A stretch of 64,000 nt of DNA, taken from positions 62,001 to 126,000 of the forward strand of contig NZ_BNAW01000001.1 in assembly GCF_014654205.1 (NCBI RefSeq), in the 5' to 3' direction. The notes under the pieces were generated by a model. The model was given only the letters and a program-made list of their open reading frames with translations, had not been told where the DNA came from and made no database searches. Position numbers and translations under genes: made by a program. The DNA is from Amycolatopsis bullii (lineage in GTDB: Bacteria; Actinomycetota; Actinomycetes; Mycobacteriales; Pseudonocardiaceae). Positions within the stretch are counted from its first letter, which is position 1, and each line of letters opens with the position of its first letter. Of the stretch, positions 24,701 through 33,059 are shown piece after piece.

Positions 24701-25334
24701 CGCGCTGTTCGCCGCCACGGACCTCAACCCGGGCAACCAGTACGACAACGTGTTCGAGAACCTGACCGCGCTCACCCCCTGGCGCGCGGCCGGGCTGGCG
24801 GTGTACGGCGGGTACAACAACACCTTCCGGAACCTCTACATCGCGGACACGCTGACGTACTCGGCGATCACGATCAGCTCGCTCGACTTCGGCTACCCGT
24901 TCCTCGGGTTCGGGCCGCAGCCGACGACGGTCCAGAACGCCTCCCTGGTCCGGGACGGCGGCCACTTCTGGGGCCAGCAGACGTTCCCGGCGCTCTGGCT
25001 GTTCTCCGCGTCCAAGGAGTTCCGCGGCATCCGGGTGTCCGATGTGGACATCCAGAGCCCGACCTACAGCGGCATTATGTTCCAGACCAAGTACAACGGC
25101 GGGCCGGAGCACCCGGTCGAGGACACCGTGCTGACGAACGTGTCGATCACCGGCGCCCACCGCAGCGGGGACGCCTTCGACGCGAAGTCCGGAATCGGCA
25201 TCTGGGCCAACGAGCTGCCGGAACCGGGCCAGGGCCCGGCCGTCGGCTCGGCGACCTTCACCGGGCTCACGCTGGCCGACAACGCCGAGGACATCCGCAA
25301 CCGCACCACCACCTTCACCATCAACCGCAACTGA
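21759..25334 (+). CDS. secreted GH87 alpha-1,3-glucanase with two discoidin, FN3, two CARDB and CBM6-like modules
   Basis: 1191 residues. Sec signal peptide to about residue 30 (hydrophobic core, then ASAAAA). Modules in order: discoidin/CBM32 about 40-172, fibronectin III about 175-265, second discoidin about 270-410, two CARDB domains about 412-520 and 523-640, a CBM6/35-like domain about 642-800 (MYEAEDGVLAGG), then a right-handed beta-helix about 805-1191. In the helix, Asp955 (FADGVNL) and Asp978-Asp979 (TGDDSF) have exactly the 23/24-residue spacing of the three catalytic aspartates known for GH87 mycodextranase/alpha-1,3-glucanases. It should hydrolyse alpha-1,3-glucan of fungal walls or bacterial mutan outside the cell. 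Preceded by a promoter with an inverted repeat and closed by a strong terminator. Confidence 0.9.
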   Translation: MRTKRVLSPAAAFAALSLLLAAPAAPASAAAAPVQAAAQAASATYTAGSQLAGYPAANVGDGNQATYWESANNQFPQWIQADLGAPTDVAQLVLKLPAANWGARTETFSVQGSTDGTTFTDLKPSAGYVFDPAKANTVTVDVTGKPRFVRLNVSANTGWPAAQLSEFEVHGPAGGDTQPPSAPGNLAYTQPASGQIRLTWSASTDNTGVAGYDVYANNQLRGSVAGNVLTYTDSQPDGATVSYFVRAKDAAGNQSADSNSVTRTGTQAGTNLAVGKPITASSTEWTYVAANANDDSLATYWEGGGGTYPNLLTVALGANADLNQVVVKLNPDPAWGPRTQTIAVEGREQSTSAFTTLSAAQNYSFSPATGNTVTIPLGGRAADVRLRVTANSGAGGGQAAEFQVFGVPAPNPDLTISGVSWSPQNPVETDAITASATVRNAGTAASGATNVTLYLGTTKVGTANVGALAAGASTTVSANIGTRDAGSYQLTAKVDEANAVLEQNEANNSYTSASALVVSPVQSSDLVAATAWSPGNPSAGNTVTFTTTLRNQGTVASAGGTHGVTVTITDQNGTVVKTLTGSYTGALAAGATAAPVTVGTWTAANGRYTVKTIVANDANELPVKQDNNTSTQSLFAGRGANMPYDMYEAEDGVLAGGAAVVGPNRTIGDLAGEASGRRAVTLNSTGSSVEFTTRASTNTLVTRFSIPDSAGGGGINSTLNVYVDGTFLKAIDLTSHYAWLYGAETGPGNSPGAGPRHIYDEASTLLGTTVPAGHRIKLQKDAANTTNYAIDFVNFEQATAVANPDPAHFAVPTGFTQQDVQTALDKVRQDSTLTGVYLPAGTYSLSSKLNVYGKAVTVTGAGPWFTKFSAPAGQENTDIGIDVQASANGSTFSGFAVFGNYTSRIDGPGKVFNLTNVANLTIDNIWVEHQVVMVWGTNVDNTTIKNSRIRDTFADGVNLTNGSTGNHVTDIEARSTGDDSFALFAATDLNPGNQYDNVFENLTALTPWRAAGLAVYGGYNNTFRNLYIADTLTYSAITISSLDFGYPFLGFGPQPTTVQNASLVRDGGHFWGQQTFPALWLFSASKEFRGIRVSDVDIQSPTYSGIMFQTKYNGGPEHPVEDTVLTNVSITGAHRSGDAFDAKSGIGIWANELPEPGQGPAVGSATFTGLTLADNAEDIRNRTTTFTINRN

Positions 25335-25342
25335 GGCTGGCC

Positions 25343-25384
25343 GCTCGGGCCCGCCGGGGAAGCCGTTCCCCGGCGGGCCCGAGC
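25343..25384 (+). terminator. Rho-independent terminator after GH87
   Basis: Perfect 18-bp GC-rich stem (25343-25360 with 25367-25384) with a 6-base loop, nine bases after the stop codon. Confidence 0.9.
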
Positions 25385-25414
25385 CGTGCCAGGATGGCGC
25401 CGGAGGTGGTCGAC

Positions 25415-26182
25415 GTGCGGATCCTGGTCACCGGCGGCACCGGGCAGCTCGGCTCGGCGGTGGTGGCGCGGCTGCGGGCAGCGGATGCGGAGGTCCGGGT
25501 GCTGAGCCGCCGGGCCACCCCGGACGTCGTCCGCGGCGACCTGCGGACCGGGCGGGGCATCGACACTGCCGTCGCCGGGGTGGACGCGGTCGTCCACTGC
25601 GCCACCGACTACTTCGGCCGGGAAGCGCAGCTCGCGCGCACGCTGATCGAGGCGGCGCGGTGGGCGGGCGGCCCGCACCTGGTGTACGTCTCGATCGTCG
25701 GCGTCGACCGCGTCCCACTGGGCTATTACCGGGCGAAGCGCGAGACCGAGGAGCTGTTCGCCGGCTCGGGCCTGCCGTACACGATCCAGCGGGCGACCCA
25801 GTTCCACGGCCTGGTCCGCGCGCTGCTGACGGGTGCGTCCCGGCTGCCCGTGGTGCCGGTACCACGGATCTCGTTCCAGCCCGTCGACGTCCGGGACGTC
25901 GCCCGCCGCCTCGCCGAACACGCACTGGACGACCCGGCCGGGCGGGCACCCGACTTCGGCGGCCCGGAGATCCTCACCGCGACCGAGCTGGCCCAAGCCG
26001 TCGGCGAGGCGACCGGGCGGCACCGGCGGATCGTGCCGCTGAAGGTGCCGGGGGAGACGTTCCGGGCCTACGCCGACGGCGGGCACCTGACCCCGGCGCA
26101 CCGCGAAGGCGAGATCACGTTCCGCGAGTACCTGGCCGGGCGAGTCGATCACGAGGAGCGGGACCATTCCGGCGATTCTTGA
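25415..26182 (+). CDS. NmrA/atypical SDR-family NAD(P)-binding protein
   Basis: 255 residues. Rossmann start RILVTGGTGQLGSAVV gives the TGGTGxxG dinucleotide loop; later RAKRETEELFAGSGLPYTI and FQPVDVRDVA match the NmrA/atypical SDR group, which lacks a strict catalytic tetrad. It probably binds NADP(H) as reductase or redox sensor; the substrate is unknown. GTG 25415 is preferred because GGAGGT (25402-25407) precedes it; an in-frame ATG at 25394 would put that site inside the gene. It is a single gene between two glycosidase genes with no evident link to them. Confidence 0.8.
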   Translation: MRILVTGGTGQLGSAVVARLRAADAEVRVLSRRATPDVVRGDLRTGRGIDTAVAGVDAVVHCATDYFGREAQLARTLIEAARWAGGPHLVYVSIVGVDRVPLGYYRAKRETEELFAGSGLPYTIQRATQFHGLVRALLTGASRLPVVPVPRISFQPVDVRDVARRLAEHALDDPAGRAPDFGGPEILTATELAQAVGEATGRHRRIVPLKVPGETFRAYADGGHLTPAHREGEITFREYLAGRVDHEERDHSGDS

Positions 26183-26254
26183 CCGCCGGACCGGATAGGT
26201 CATATGTTTGGTGGGCTTCGCGGCCGTTTTCCGCCCTCGCCGAACGGATGACCC

Positions 26255-28558
26255 ATGCCGGAACTGCCTCTCCCGCCGTCGCGGCGGTCCTTCCTCAAAC
26301 TCGGTGGCGCGGTCGGCGCCGGCGTGGCGCTGGGCGGCCTCCGTCCCTTTGCTGCCAACGCCGAAGTCGTCCGCCCGGCCGGCGAGGATCTCGTCCCCGA
26401 GTCCCGGGCCACCACGCTGTGGTACCCGTCGGCCGCGAACGAGGGCAAGATCATCGAACAGGGCCTGCCGATCGGCAATGGTCGGATCGGTGCCCTCGTC
26501 GGCGGTGACCCGGCGGCCGACTTCCTCTACCTCGCCGACGCGTCGCTGTGGACCGGCGGCGCCAACGACGTCCTCCAGGACGACGGCCAGTTCCCCTACG
26601 AGACGGAGAAGTTCGGCACGCTCGGCCTGCTCGCCAAGCTGCGGATCGCGGTCCCGGCGCACACGGGTGTCACGGACTACCGGCGCACGCTCGACCTGAG
26701 CAACGGCCTGGTCGTGCTCACCTACCGGCACCAGGGAGTCCAGTACCGCCGCGAGTACTTCGCCAGTCACCCGGACGACGTCGTGGTGGTCCGGCTCAGC
26801 GGTGGACCCGTCACCGGCTCGGTGACGCTGGAACCGACCCGCGGCGAGCCGGCCGCCGGCGCGGGGGCGTTCACCGGCACCTTCGCCAACGGCCTGAAGT
26901 ACGCCTGCACGGTGACCACGACCGGCTTCAGCGGCTCTGACGTCGTCATCGTGGTCAGCGGCGGCACGAACTACGTGCCCGACGCCGCCCGGAAGTTCCT
27001 CGACGCGTCCCTCGACCCCCTGGCCCTGGCGAAGCGGAAAGCGGCCGCGGCGCTGGCCGCCGGTGCGCGCGCCCTGCGGGCGACCCACGTCGCCGACTAC
27101 CGGCGGCTCTACGACCGGATGAGCGTGGACCTCGGCCAGTCGCCGCCGGACAAGCGAGCCCTGGACACGTGGGCGCGACTGGTCGCCCGCCACGACGAGC
27201 CCGGCGTGCCCGACCCGGAGCTGGAGGCGAGCTACCTGCAGTTCGGGCGCTACCTGACGATCACCGGCTCGCGCGACGGCCTGCCGATGGGGCTGCAGGG
27301 CCTGTGGCAGAACACCAACACGCCGGACTGGATGAGCGACTACCACACCGACATCAACCTGCAGATGAACTACTGGCTGGCCGACCGCGCGGCGCTGCCC
27401 GAGAGCTTCACTGCCCTGGCCGATTACTGCCTCGCGCAGCTTCCGGTGTGGACCGACAGCACGAACAGGCTGTTCAACGACCCGAGGAACCGCTTCCGCA
27501 ACACGAGCGGGAAGGTCGCCGGCTGGGCGGTCGCGTTCTCCACCAACATCTACGGCGGCTCCGGCTGGTGGTGGCACCCCGGCGGCAACGCCTGGCTGTG
27601 CAACTCCCTGTGGGACCACTACGCCCACACCCAGGACAAGGCGTACCTCGCGCGGATCTACCCGCTGCTCCAGGGCGCGGCCGAGTTCTGGGACGCGCGG
27701 CTGCTCCCGATGACCGTCGACGGCCGCGAGGTGCTCGTCGACGACCACGACTGGTCACCCGAGCACGGCCCGCAGGACGCCCGCGGGATCACCTACGCCC
27801 AGGAGATCGTCTGGGACCTGTTCGAGCACTACCGCGAGGCCGTCGCGGTCCTGGGCCGGGACCGCGCGTACGGCGACCGGATCGCCGGGCTGCAGAAGAA
27901 GCTGTACCTGCCGAAGGTGAGCCCGTCGACCGGCTGGCTCGAGGAGTGGATGTCGCCGGACAACCTCGGCGAGACCACCCACCGGCACCTGTCGCCGCTG
28001 ATCGGCTTCTTCCCGGGCGACCGCATCGCGGCCGACACGGCCCCGCGCGAGCTGCTCGACGGCGTCCGGGCGCTGCTGATCGCGCGCGGGATGGACAGCT
28101 ACGGCTGGGCGACCGCCTGGCGGTCGGCGTGCTGGGCGCGGCTCAAGGACGCCGACCGCGCGTACCGGCTCCTGCTCACCGTGCTGCGGCCGTCGGTGGA
28201 CAACGGCAACGGCACCGCGCCCAACTTCTTCGACATGTACAGCCAGGGCAGCTACACGATCTTCCAGATCGACGCGAACCTCGGGGCGCCGGCCGCGATG
28301 CTCGAAATGCTCGTCCACTCGCGGCCCGGGGTACTGGAACTGCTGCCCGCGCTGCCCTCGGCGTGGGCCGCGTCGGGCCGGGTGACCGGGATCGGCGCCC
28401 GGGGCGGGTTCGAGGTCGACCTCGCCTGGCGCGAGGGGAAGGTCACCCGGGCGGTGATCCGCAGCGTCGGCGGCACCCGGCTCGAGGTGCGCGCCGGCAC
28501 GTGGCGGCGGACGATCACCCTGCGGCCCGGGGCGTCGGTCACGGTCCGGCCGGGCTGA
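26255..28558 (+). CDS. Tat-exported GH95 glycosidase (alpha-L-fucosidase/galactosidase type)
   Basis: 767 residues, normal for GH95. The N-terminus has a twin-arginine signal, SRRSFLKLGG, then a hydrophobic stretch, so it is exported folded. GH95 marks: LWYPSAANEGKIIEQGLPIGNGRIGA at the N-terminal beta domain, DINLQMNYW in the (alpha/alpha)6 barrel, DWSPEHGP with Glu503 as acid candidate, and FQIDANLG with Asp673. The family cleaves terminal alpha-1,2-fucose or, in some members, alpha-L-galactose; the choice cannot be made here. It may act on plant or fungal glycans together with the neighbouring GH87 and distant GH64/GH92 enzymes. Confidence 0.9.
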   Translation: MPELPLPPSRRSFLKLGGAVGAGVALGGLRPFAANAEVVRPAGEDLVPESRATTLWYPSAANEGKIIEQGLPIGNGRIGALVGGDPAADFLYLADASLWTGGANDVLQDDGQFPYETEKFGTLGLLAKLRIAVPAHTGVTDYRRTLDLSNGLVVLTYRHQGVQYRREYFASHPDDVVVVRLSGGPVTGSVTLEPTRGEPAAGAGAFTGTFANGLKYACTVTTTGFSGSDVVIVVSGGTNYVPDAARKFLDASLDPLALAKRKAAAALAAGARALRATHVADYRRLYDRMSVDLGQSPPDKRALDTWARLVARHDEPGVPDPELEASYLQFGRYLTITGSRDGLPMGLQGLWQNTNTPDWMSDYHTDINLQMNYWLADRAALPESFTALADYCLAQLPVWTDSTNRLFNDPRNRFRNTSGKVAGWAVAFSTNIYGGSGWWWHPGGNAWLCNSLWDHYAHTQDKAYLARIYPLLQGAAEFWDARLLPMTVDGREVLVDDHDWSPEHGPQDARGITYAQEIVWDLFEHYREAVAVLGRDRAYGDRIAGLQKKLYLPKVSPSTGWLEEWMSPDNLGETTHRHLSPLIGFFPGDRIAADTAPRELLDGVRALLIARGMDSYGWATAWRSACWARLKDADRAYRLLLTVLRPSVDNGNGTAPNFFDMYSQGSYTIFQIDANLGAPAAMLEMLVHSRPGVLELLPALPSAWAASGRVTGIGARGGFEVDLAWREGKVTRAVIRSVGGTRLEVRAGTWRRTITLRPGASVTVRPG

Positions 28559-28595
28559 GCCGCGGCGCCCTGGCCGACGCGAGGAAGGGGACGGA

Positions 28596-29264
28596 ATGAT
28601 CCGCTGGGCGACGTTCGACTGCTTCGGCACGCTGGTGGACTGGCGCCACGGCATCGCCACCGGGCTCGAGCTGCTGTTCCCGGGCCGCGGCGCGGAGCTG
28701 CTGGAGGTCTACTACGGAATCGAGCCGCAGGTGCAGGCCGAGCTGCCGGTGCGGCGGTACCGGGAGGTGCTCGCCGAGTCCGTGCGCCGGACCGCGGCCG
28801 AGGCCGGGCTGGAGCTGGTGCCGGACGACGCGTCCGTGCTCGGGACCGGGCTGCCGTACTGGCCGGTGTTCCCGGACACCCGGCCGGCGCTGGCCGCGCT
28901 GCGGGAAGCGGGCTGGCGGCTCGCGCTGCTGACCAACTGCGACCGCGACCTCATCGGGGAGACCCAGCGGCGGCTCGCGGTGCCGATCGACGCGATCGTG
29001 ACCGCGGAGGACGTCGGCGAGTACAAGCCGGGGCACGGCCCCTTCCGGCGGTTCGCGGCCTCCTTCGACGCCACGGCCGGGAACTGGGTGCACGTCGCTC
29101 AGAGCCACTTCCACGACATGGTGCCCGCCCGGGCGCTGGGCATCCCGCGCGTGTGGGTAAACCGGCACGCCGACCCGGCGGACCCGGCGGTGGCGGACGC
29201 GGTCCTGCCCGGCCTGGACGGCCTGACCGAGACGGTCGAGCGGGTGCACGCCGGGGCCGGCTGA
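28596..29264 (+). CDS. HAD-family hydrolase, L-2-haloacid-dehalogenase-like
   Basis: 222 residues. The order FDCFGTLVDW (nucleophile Asp8), LLTNCDRD (motif II), EDVGEYKPGHGPF (motif III with Lys) and VAQSHFHDM (motif IV) is that of the type II haloacid dehalogenase subgroup. Such proteins hydrolyse C-halogen bonds or phosphoesters; the annotation is by subgroup only. A clear GAGGAAGGGG ribosome site precedes ATG 28596, 37 bases after the GH95 stop, so the two may be co-transcribed. It is convergent with the small gene that follows. Confidence 0.85.
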   Translation: MIRWATFDCFGTLVDWRHGIATGLELLFPGRGAELLEVYYGIEPQVQAELPVRRYREVLAESVRRTAAEAGLELVPDDASVLGTGLPYWPVFPDTRPALAALREAGWRLALLTNCDRDLIGETQRRLAVPIDAIVTAEDVGEYKPGHGPFRRFAASFDATAGNWVHVAQSHFHDMVPARALGIPRVWVNRHADPADPAVADAVLPGLDGLTETVERVHAGAG

Positions 29265-29270
29265 CCGCCG

Positions 29271-29432
29271 TCACGGGTGGCGCACCTCGACCCGGCGGTG
29301 CGGGAACAACGCGGCCCGCAGCGCCTTCCACGGGTGCGAAGCCGGCCGCTCCCGCACCACCGGCACCGGCCGGGGGCCGGCCCGGTACGCCATCTCCACC
29401 TGCACCCAGTCGTGGATCCAGTCGCCTCGCAT
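29271..29432 (-). CDS. small conserved-looking protein, 53 aa, unknown function
   Basis: 53-residue frame starting MRGDWIHDWVQVEMAY and ending with a basic stretch (KALRAALFPHRRVEVRHP). Support: AAAGGAG seven bases before the ATG, strongly GC-biased third codon positions and neat fit between convergent HAD and divergent lyase genes. I do not recognise a family. No signal peptide, membrane helix or cysteine is present. Confidence 0.55.
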   Translation of the reverse strand: MRGDWIHDWVQVEMAYRAGPRPVPVVRERPASHPWKALRAALFPHRRVEVRHP

Positions 29433-29542
29433 GGGGCGCTCCTTTCGTCGTGGAGCCCACGTTCGTCCTGAGGGGCCGGCGGCCGCATCGGGTGATCACG
29501 CAGTCCGGCGCCGGCGGACCCCTTACCCGCTATCGTGGCCGG

Positions 29543-30262
29543 GTGGCCGCGACGGCTTACCTGTTCGTGCCCGGCGACCGGCCCGATCGCTTCGGCAAGG
29601 CGGTCGCCTGCGGTGCCGACGTCGTGATCCTGGACCTCGAGGACGCGGTCGGTGCCGGGGCCAAGGATCAGGCGCGCGCCGCGGTGAGGGAATGGCTCGG
29701 CCGGGGGCGCGCGATGGTCCGGATCAACGCGCCCGGCACCCCGTGGTTCGACACGGACGCCGCGATGGTGGCCGCGCTGGGCGTGCCGGTGATGGTGCCG
29801 AAGGCGGAGACGCCGGAGGTGCTCGCCGGGTTCGGTGAGGTGGTCGCTCTCGTCGAGACCGCGCGTGAGGTGGAACGCGCCGCCGAGCTGGCCGCGGTGC
29901 CCTCGGTGCGGCGGCTGGCGTTCGGGAGCGTGGACCTGGCGGCCGAGCTCGGAGTGGCGCCGGAGGACCGGGAGCCGTTCGCCTACGCGCGTTCGCGGCT
30001 GGTGATCGCCTCGGCGGCGGCCGGGCTGGCCCCGCCGGTGGACGGCGTCACCGCGGAGTCGTGCAGGTACGGAAGTCGTTCTCGGCCTGATCGAGATCGA
30101 TCCGGTGTACCAGAGCCGCGGCGTCGGCGGGCACGTCGTCCGCGGGCTGGTCGCCGAAGCGGTGTCATGCGGCCAGGACGTCGTGCTCGAAGTCCTCGAC
30201 GTCAACACGCGCGCCAAGGTCTCACCGACACCGAGATCGCCCTCCGCTACACCTCACCCTGA
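29543..30262 (+). pseudogene. truncated CitE/HpcH-like CoA-ester lyase fused to a GNAT remnant
   Basis: The first 170-175 residues are a HpcH/HpaI-CitE type lyase: YLFVPGDRPDRFGKA, VILDLEDAV, VRINAPGTPWFDTD, VMVPKAET, then SVDLAAELGVAP. Lyases of this family normally run to about 270-290 residues; here homology stops after GLAPPVDGVTAES near 30060. The next 200 bases read, in another frame, as a GNAT acetyltransferase core (IDPVYQSRGVGGHVVRGL, with the acetyl-CoA loop QSRGVGG) that lacks its N-terminus and breaks off after NTRAK. The lyase frame ends in TDTEIALRYTSP, a plausible GNAT tail after a further deletion. Thus two deletions joined two broken genes. GTG 29543 lies seven bases after TATCGT, so the start looks leaderless. 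A functional shortened lyase is unlikely because the C-terminal cofactor and subunit-contact part is missing. Confidence 0.75.
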
Positions 30263-31421
30263 CGGCGCAGCGTCTCCGCGTCGAAGCCGAACTCCGCCAG
30301 CACCGCGTCGGTGTGCTCGCCCAGGGCCGGGACCGCGTCCATCCGTGGCGCGCGGCCGAGGACGGTGATCGGCGGCAGCGTGGCCCTGACCGGCCCGGCC
30401 GGCGTCGCGACCTCCGCGAACCGGTCGCGGGCGGTGAGCTGGGGGTGGGCCAGGACCTCCGGCAGGTCGCGACGGCGGGCGTGCGCGATGCGGCCCGCCG
30501 TCAGCCGGGCCTCCAGTTCGGTGCCCGTGAGCTTCGCGAAGATCCGCTCGATCTCGCCTTCGAGCGCCCCGCGGTTCGCCACGCGCGCACTGCCCGTGGC
30601 GAACCGGGGGTCGGTGATCCAGTCCGGGCGGGCGACCGCGTGCTCGCAGAACGCCGCCCGCTCGCGGTCGTTCTGCACCGCCAGCACCACTTCGGTCCCG
30701 TCGCCCGCGCGGAACGTGCCGTAGGGGGCGATCGCGGCGTGGCTGGTGCCCGTCCGCGGTGGCGGTGTCCGCCGTACCCGGCGTAGTACAACGGGAAGCC
30801 CATCCATTCGACCAGCGAATCGAACAGGCTGACCTCGAGTTCGGTGCCCTGCCCGGTGCGCTCGCGGTCGTACAGCGCGGACAGGATGCCGGAGAACGCG
30901 TACATCCCGGCACCGATGTCCGCGGCCGGGATGCCGCTCTTGGCCGGCTCCGCCGCGGACCCGGTGACCGACACCAGCCCGGCTTCGGACTGGATGAGCA
31001 GGTCGTAGGCCTTCGCGTCGCGATACGGCCCGGTCGAGCCGTAGCCCGACACCGAGCACGTGATCAGCCGCGGCCGCGTCGCGCGCAGGGTGGCCGCGCC
31101 CAGCCCGAGCCGGTCCGCGACGCCGGGGGCGAAGTTCTGCACGAACACGTCGGCGCGGTCCAGCAGCGCGGCCATGACGCCGGCCGCCGCGTCGGTCTTG
31201 AGGTCGAGCGTGACGCTCTCCTTCGACCGGTTCAGCCAGACGAAGTGACTGGAGAGACCGTGCACGGTCTCGTCGTAGGCGCGGGCGAAGTCGCCGCTTC
31301 CCGGCCGCTCGATCTTGAGCACCCGGGCCCCGAGGTCGGCCAGGTGCCGGGTGGCCAGCGGCGCCGCGACCGCCTGTTCGCACGACACGACGGTGACGCC
31401 GTCGAGGGGCAAGGAGCGCAT
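30247..31421 (-). pseudogene. CaiB/BaiF class III CoA-transferase with a frameshift
   Basis: N-terminal two thirds (MRSLPLDGVTVV to YYAGYG) and C-terminal third (TPPPRTGTSHAAIAPYG to LRRQGEV) are in different frames; they join near 30765-30775 if one base is missing in GGCGGACACC. With the repair the protein is about 392 residues, the usual family length. VLKIERPGSGD and PAADIGAGMYAFSGIL mark the family, the latter covering the catalytic aspartate region. These enzymes move CoA between acids and acyl-CoAs. Pairing with a CitE-like lyase recalls dicarboxylate pathways such as itaconate breakdown, but the lyase is also broken, so the locus appears to be decaying. A sequencing error is the main alternative. 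Confidence 0.8.
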
Positions 31422-31509
31422 GGCGGCATCCTGCCAGCCGGTACGGCCGGGCCGGATCCGCGGGAGTTTCGGGCAAATCCGTTGACGCGTTCCGAAGCGG
31501 GCTTGCACT

Positions 31510-31522
31510 CTGAATCGATCAG
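31510..31522 (+). promoter_or_regulatory. possible LacI-type operator
   Basis: CTGAATCGATCAG lies 27 bases before the LacI-family gene. CTGA/TCAG arms around a central CG are typical of LacI-family sites; a TTGACG at 31482-31487 may be the -35 box. Autoregulation is likely. Confidence 0.4.
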
Positions 31523-31548
31523 CTGACCCCGGCGAGCGAGGTACCCCG

Positions 31549-32472
31549 ATGGGCAGGGTCCGGCAGACCGACATCGCGCGCGTGGCCGGGGTTTCGCAGG
31601 CCACGGTGTCGGTCGTGCTGGGTGGCAACCGCACCGGGGTCCGGCTGGCGGAGTCGACGCGGCTGCGCGTGCTGAAGGCCGCGGAGCAGCTCGGTTACGC
31701 CGACCCGCTGGAGAAACGGCCGTCGCGCACCGGCCTCTTCGGGATCCGCGCCGCCACCCCGGCGTTCGAAGCGCACCCGGCGATCCTGGCCGGCATCGAG
31801 GCCGAGGCCGCCGCGCTCGGCAAGGACCTGATCGTGTTCACCACGGCCGGCCGCACCCGGCTCGCCGACGGCTGCCTGTTCCTCGGTGGGCCCGTCCCCG
31901 CCGAGCTGCTCGCCACCGGGTTCCCGATCGTCCACATCGGACTCCGCCCGGAGCTCGGCGACCGCGTGGCCTGTGTGGACGCGGATTACGCTTCGGCGTC
32001 GGCCGAAGTGGCCGCGCGCCTCCGCCAGGCGGGGCACCGGCGGATCCGCTACCTGCGCGAGTCCGGCGACACGCCGGCGGCGCGGGAGCGCGAGCGTGGG
32101 CTCGGCGGTGCTCCCGGCTCGGTGGTGCGCACCGACGGCACCGGCCTCGCGACGGCGATCCGCGGCTGGCTCGCCGAAGGCGTGACCGCGCTGGTGGCCG
32201 ACGAGGCGGTGTGCGTCCCGGCGCAGCGGGCCCTGCGTGCGGCGGCGGTGTCGGTTCCCGGCGATCTCTCCCTGGCGGTTCTCGGCCGCCCGCCGTCCGC
32301 TCCGGAGGTCAGCGGGTTCGAGGTGCCACGGCACGCGCTCGGGCGCGAGGCGGTGCGCCTGCTGGCGACCGTCGTCGCGACGGGGGCAGGTGAGCACCGG
32401 CTGCTCACCTGCCCGCCGGTGGTCGGGTCGACGATCGCGCCGGTGAACCGTCAGGACAGCGCGCCGTCGTAG
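31549..32472 (+). CDS. LacI-family transcriptional regulator
   Basis: 307 residues. Helix-turn-helix and hinge at 1-60 (TDIARVAGVSQATVSVVLGGN, LRVLKAAEQLGY) followed by a periplasmic-binding-like sensor domain that is shorter than the family norm of about 340. Ligand unknown; LacI proteins mostly sense sugars. It stands divergent from the broken CoA-transferase gene and overlaps the convergent phosphatase gene by 22 bases. No sugar operon adjoins it, so it may control itself or one of the distant glycosidase genes. Confidence 0.88.
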   Translation: MGRVRQTDIARVAGVSQATVSVVLGGNRTGVRLAESTRLRVLKAAEQLGYADPLEKRPSRTGLFGIRAATPAFEAHPAILAGIEAEAAALGKDLIVFTTAGRTRLADGCLFLGGPVPAELLATGFPIVHIGLRPELGDRVACVDADYASASAEVAARLRQAGHRRIRYLRESGDTPAARERERGLGGAPGSVVRTDGTGLATAIRGWLAEGVTALVADEAVCVPAQRALRAAAVSVPGDLSLAVLGRPPSAPEVSGFEVPRHALGREAVRLLATVVATGAGEHRLLTCPPVVGSTIAPVNRQDSAPS

Positions 32473-33059
32473 TCGGGCAGCTTGAAGGTCCGCTCGGCGT
32501 GCCCGCCGTCGAGGTCGGTCACGTTGTTGCCGATGTTCGCGACGATGGTGTACCCGGCCTGCTCGATGGCGGCCCGGGCCTTGGTCTTGTTGGTCTGGAC
32601 CGGATCGAAGTTGAACAGGGGACGCAACGAGAGCCCGTCGTTCGGGTAGCCGACCGCCTTCAGGTTCCCTTCGGTCGGCCACCGGATCACTTCGGTGCGG
32701 TCGCTGACGAAGAAGACCGCGGCGCCCTTGGCCTTGGCCAGCTGGGCGAGCGCCAGGACCGGCTGGACCGCGGGCGTGGTGAACCCGCCGTGGTAGTAGG
32801 TCTCCAGGCTGGTGTTGTCGATGTCGAGCACGATCGCGTTCGGTCCGCCCGGGCGGGCGAGCCGCTGGGTGAGGTAGTCGGCGGCCGGCGTGGTGACCGC
32901 GGTGACGTCGGCGATCCAGGTGGCGTAGGACGGCGCGGCGGCCGCCACCGCGGCCGGTGTGACGACGGGGCGGGCATCGGCGGTGCCGGCGCTCCCGAGC
33001 AGCACGAGGACGGCGGAGGCGGTGCCGGCCGCCGCGAGGCGGGCTTTCGAGGGTGACAT
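32451..33059 (-). CDS. secreted HAD-type acid phosphatase
   Basis: 202 residues with an N-terminal signal peptide (hydrophobic ASAVLVLLGSAGTADA, cleavage after about residue 29). LDIDNTSLETYY is the DxDxT nucleophile motif of HAD subfamily IIIB acid phosphatases, and FFVSDRTEVIR is motif II. LFNFDPVQTNKTKAR carries the motif III lysine. It likely removes phosphate from organic esters outside the cell or at the membrane, for phosphate scavenging; no Pho box was recognised. The 3' end overlaps the LacI gene tail. Confidence 0.85.
   Translation of the reverse strand: MSPSKARLAAAGTASAVLVLLGSAGTADARPVVTPAAVAAAAPSYATWIADVTAVTTPAADYLTQRLARPGGPNAIVLDIDNTSLETYYHGGFTTPAVQPVLALAQLAKAKGAAVFFVSDRTEVIRWPTEGNLKAVGYPNDGLSLRPLFNFDPVQTNKTKARAAIEQAGYTIVANIGNNVTDLDGGHAERTFKLPDYDGALS

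Noticed and set aside
30755..30780. programmed frameshift in the CoA-transferase
   Set aside because: No slippery heptamer or stimulating structure is visible, and the adjacent gene is also broken; mutation or sequencing error is simpler.
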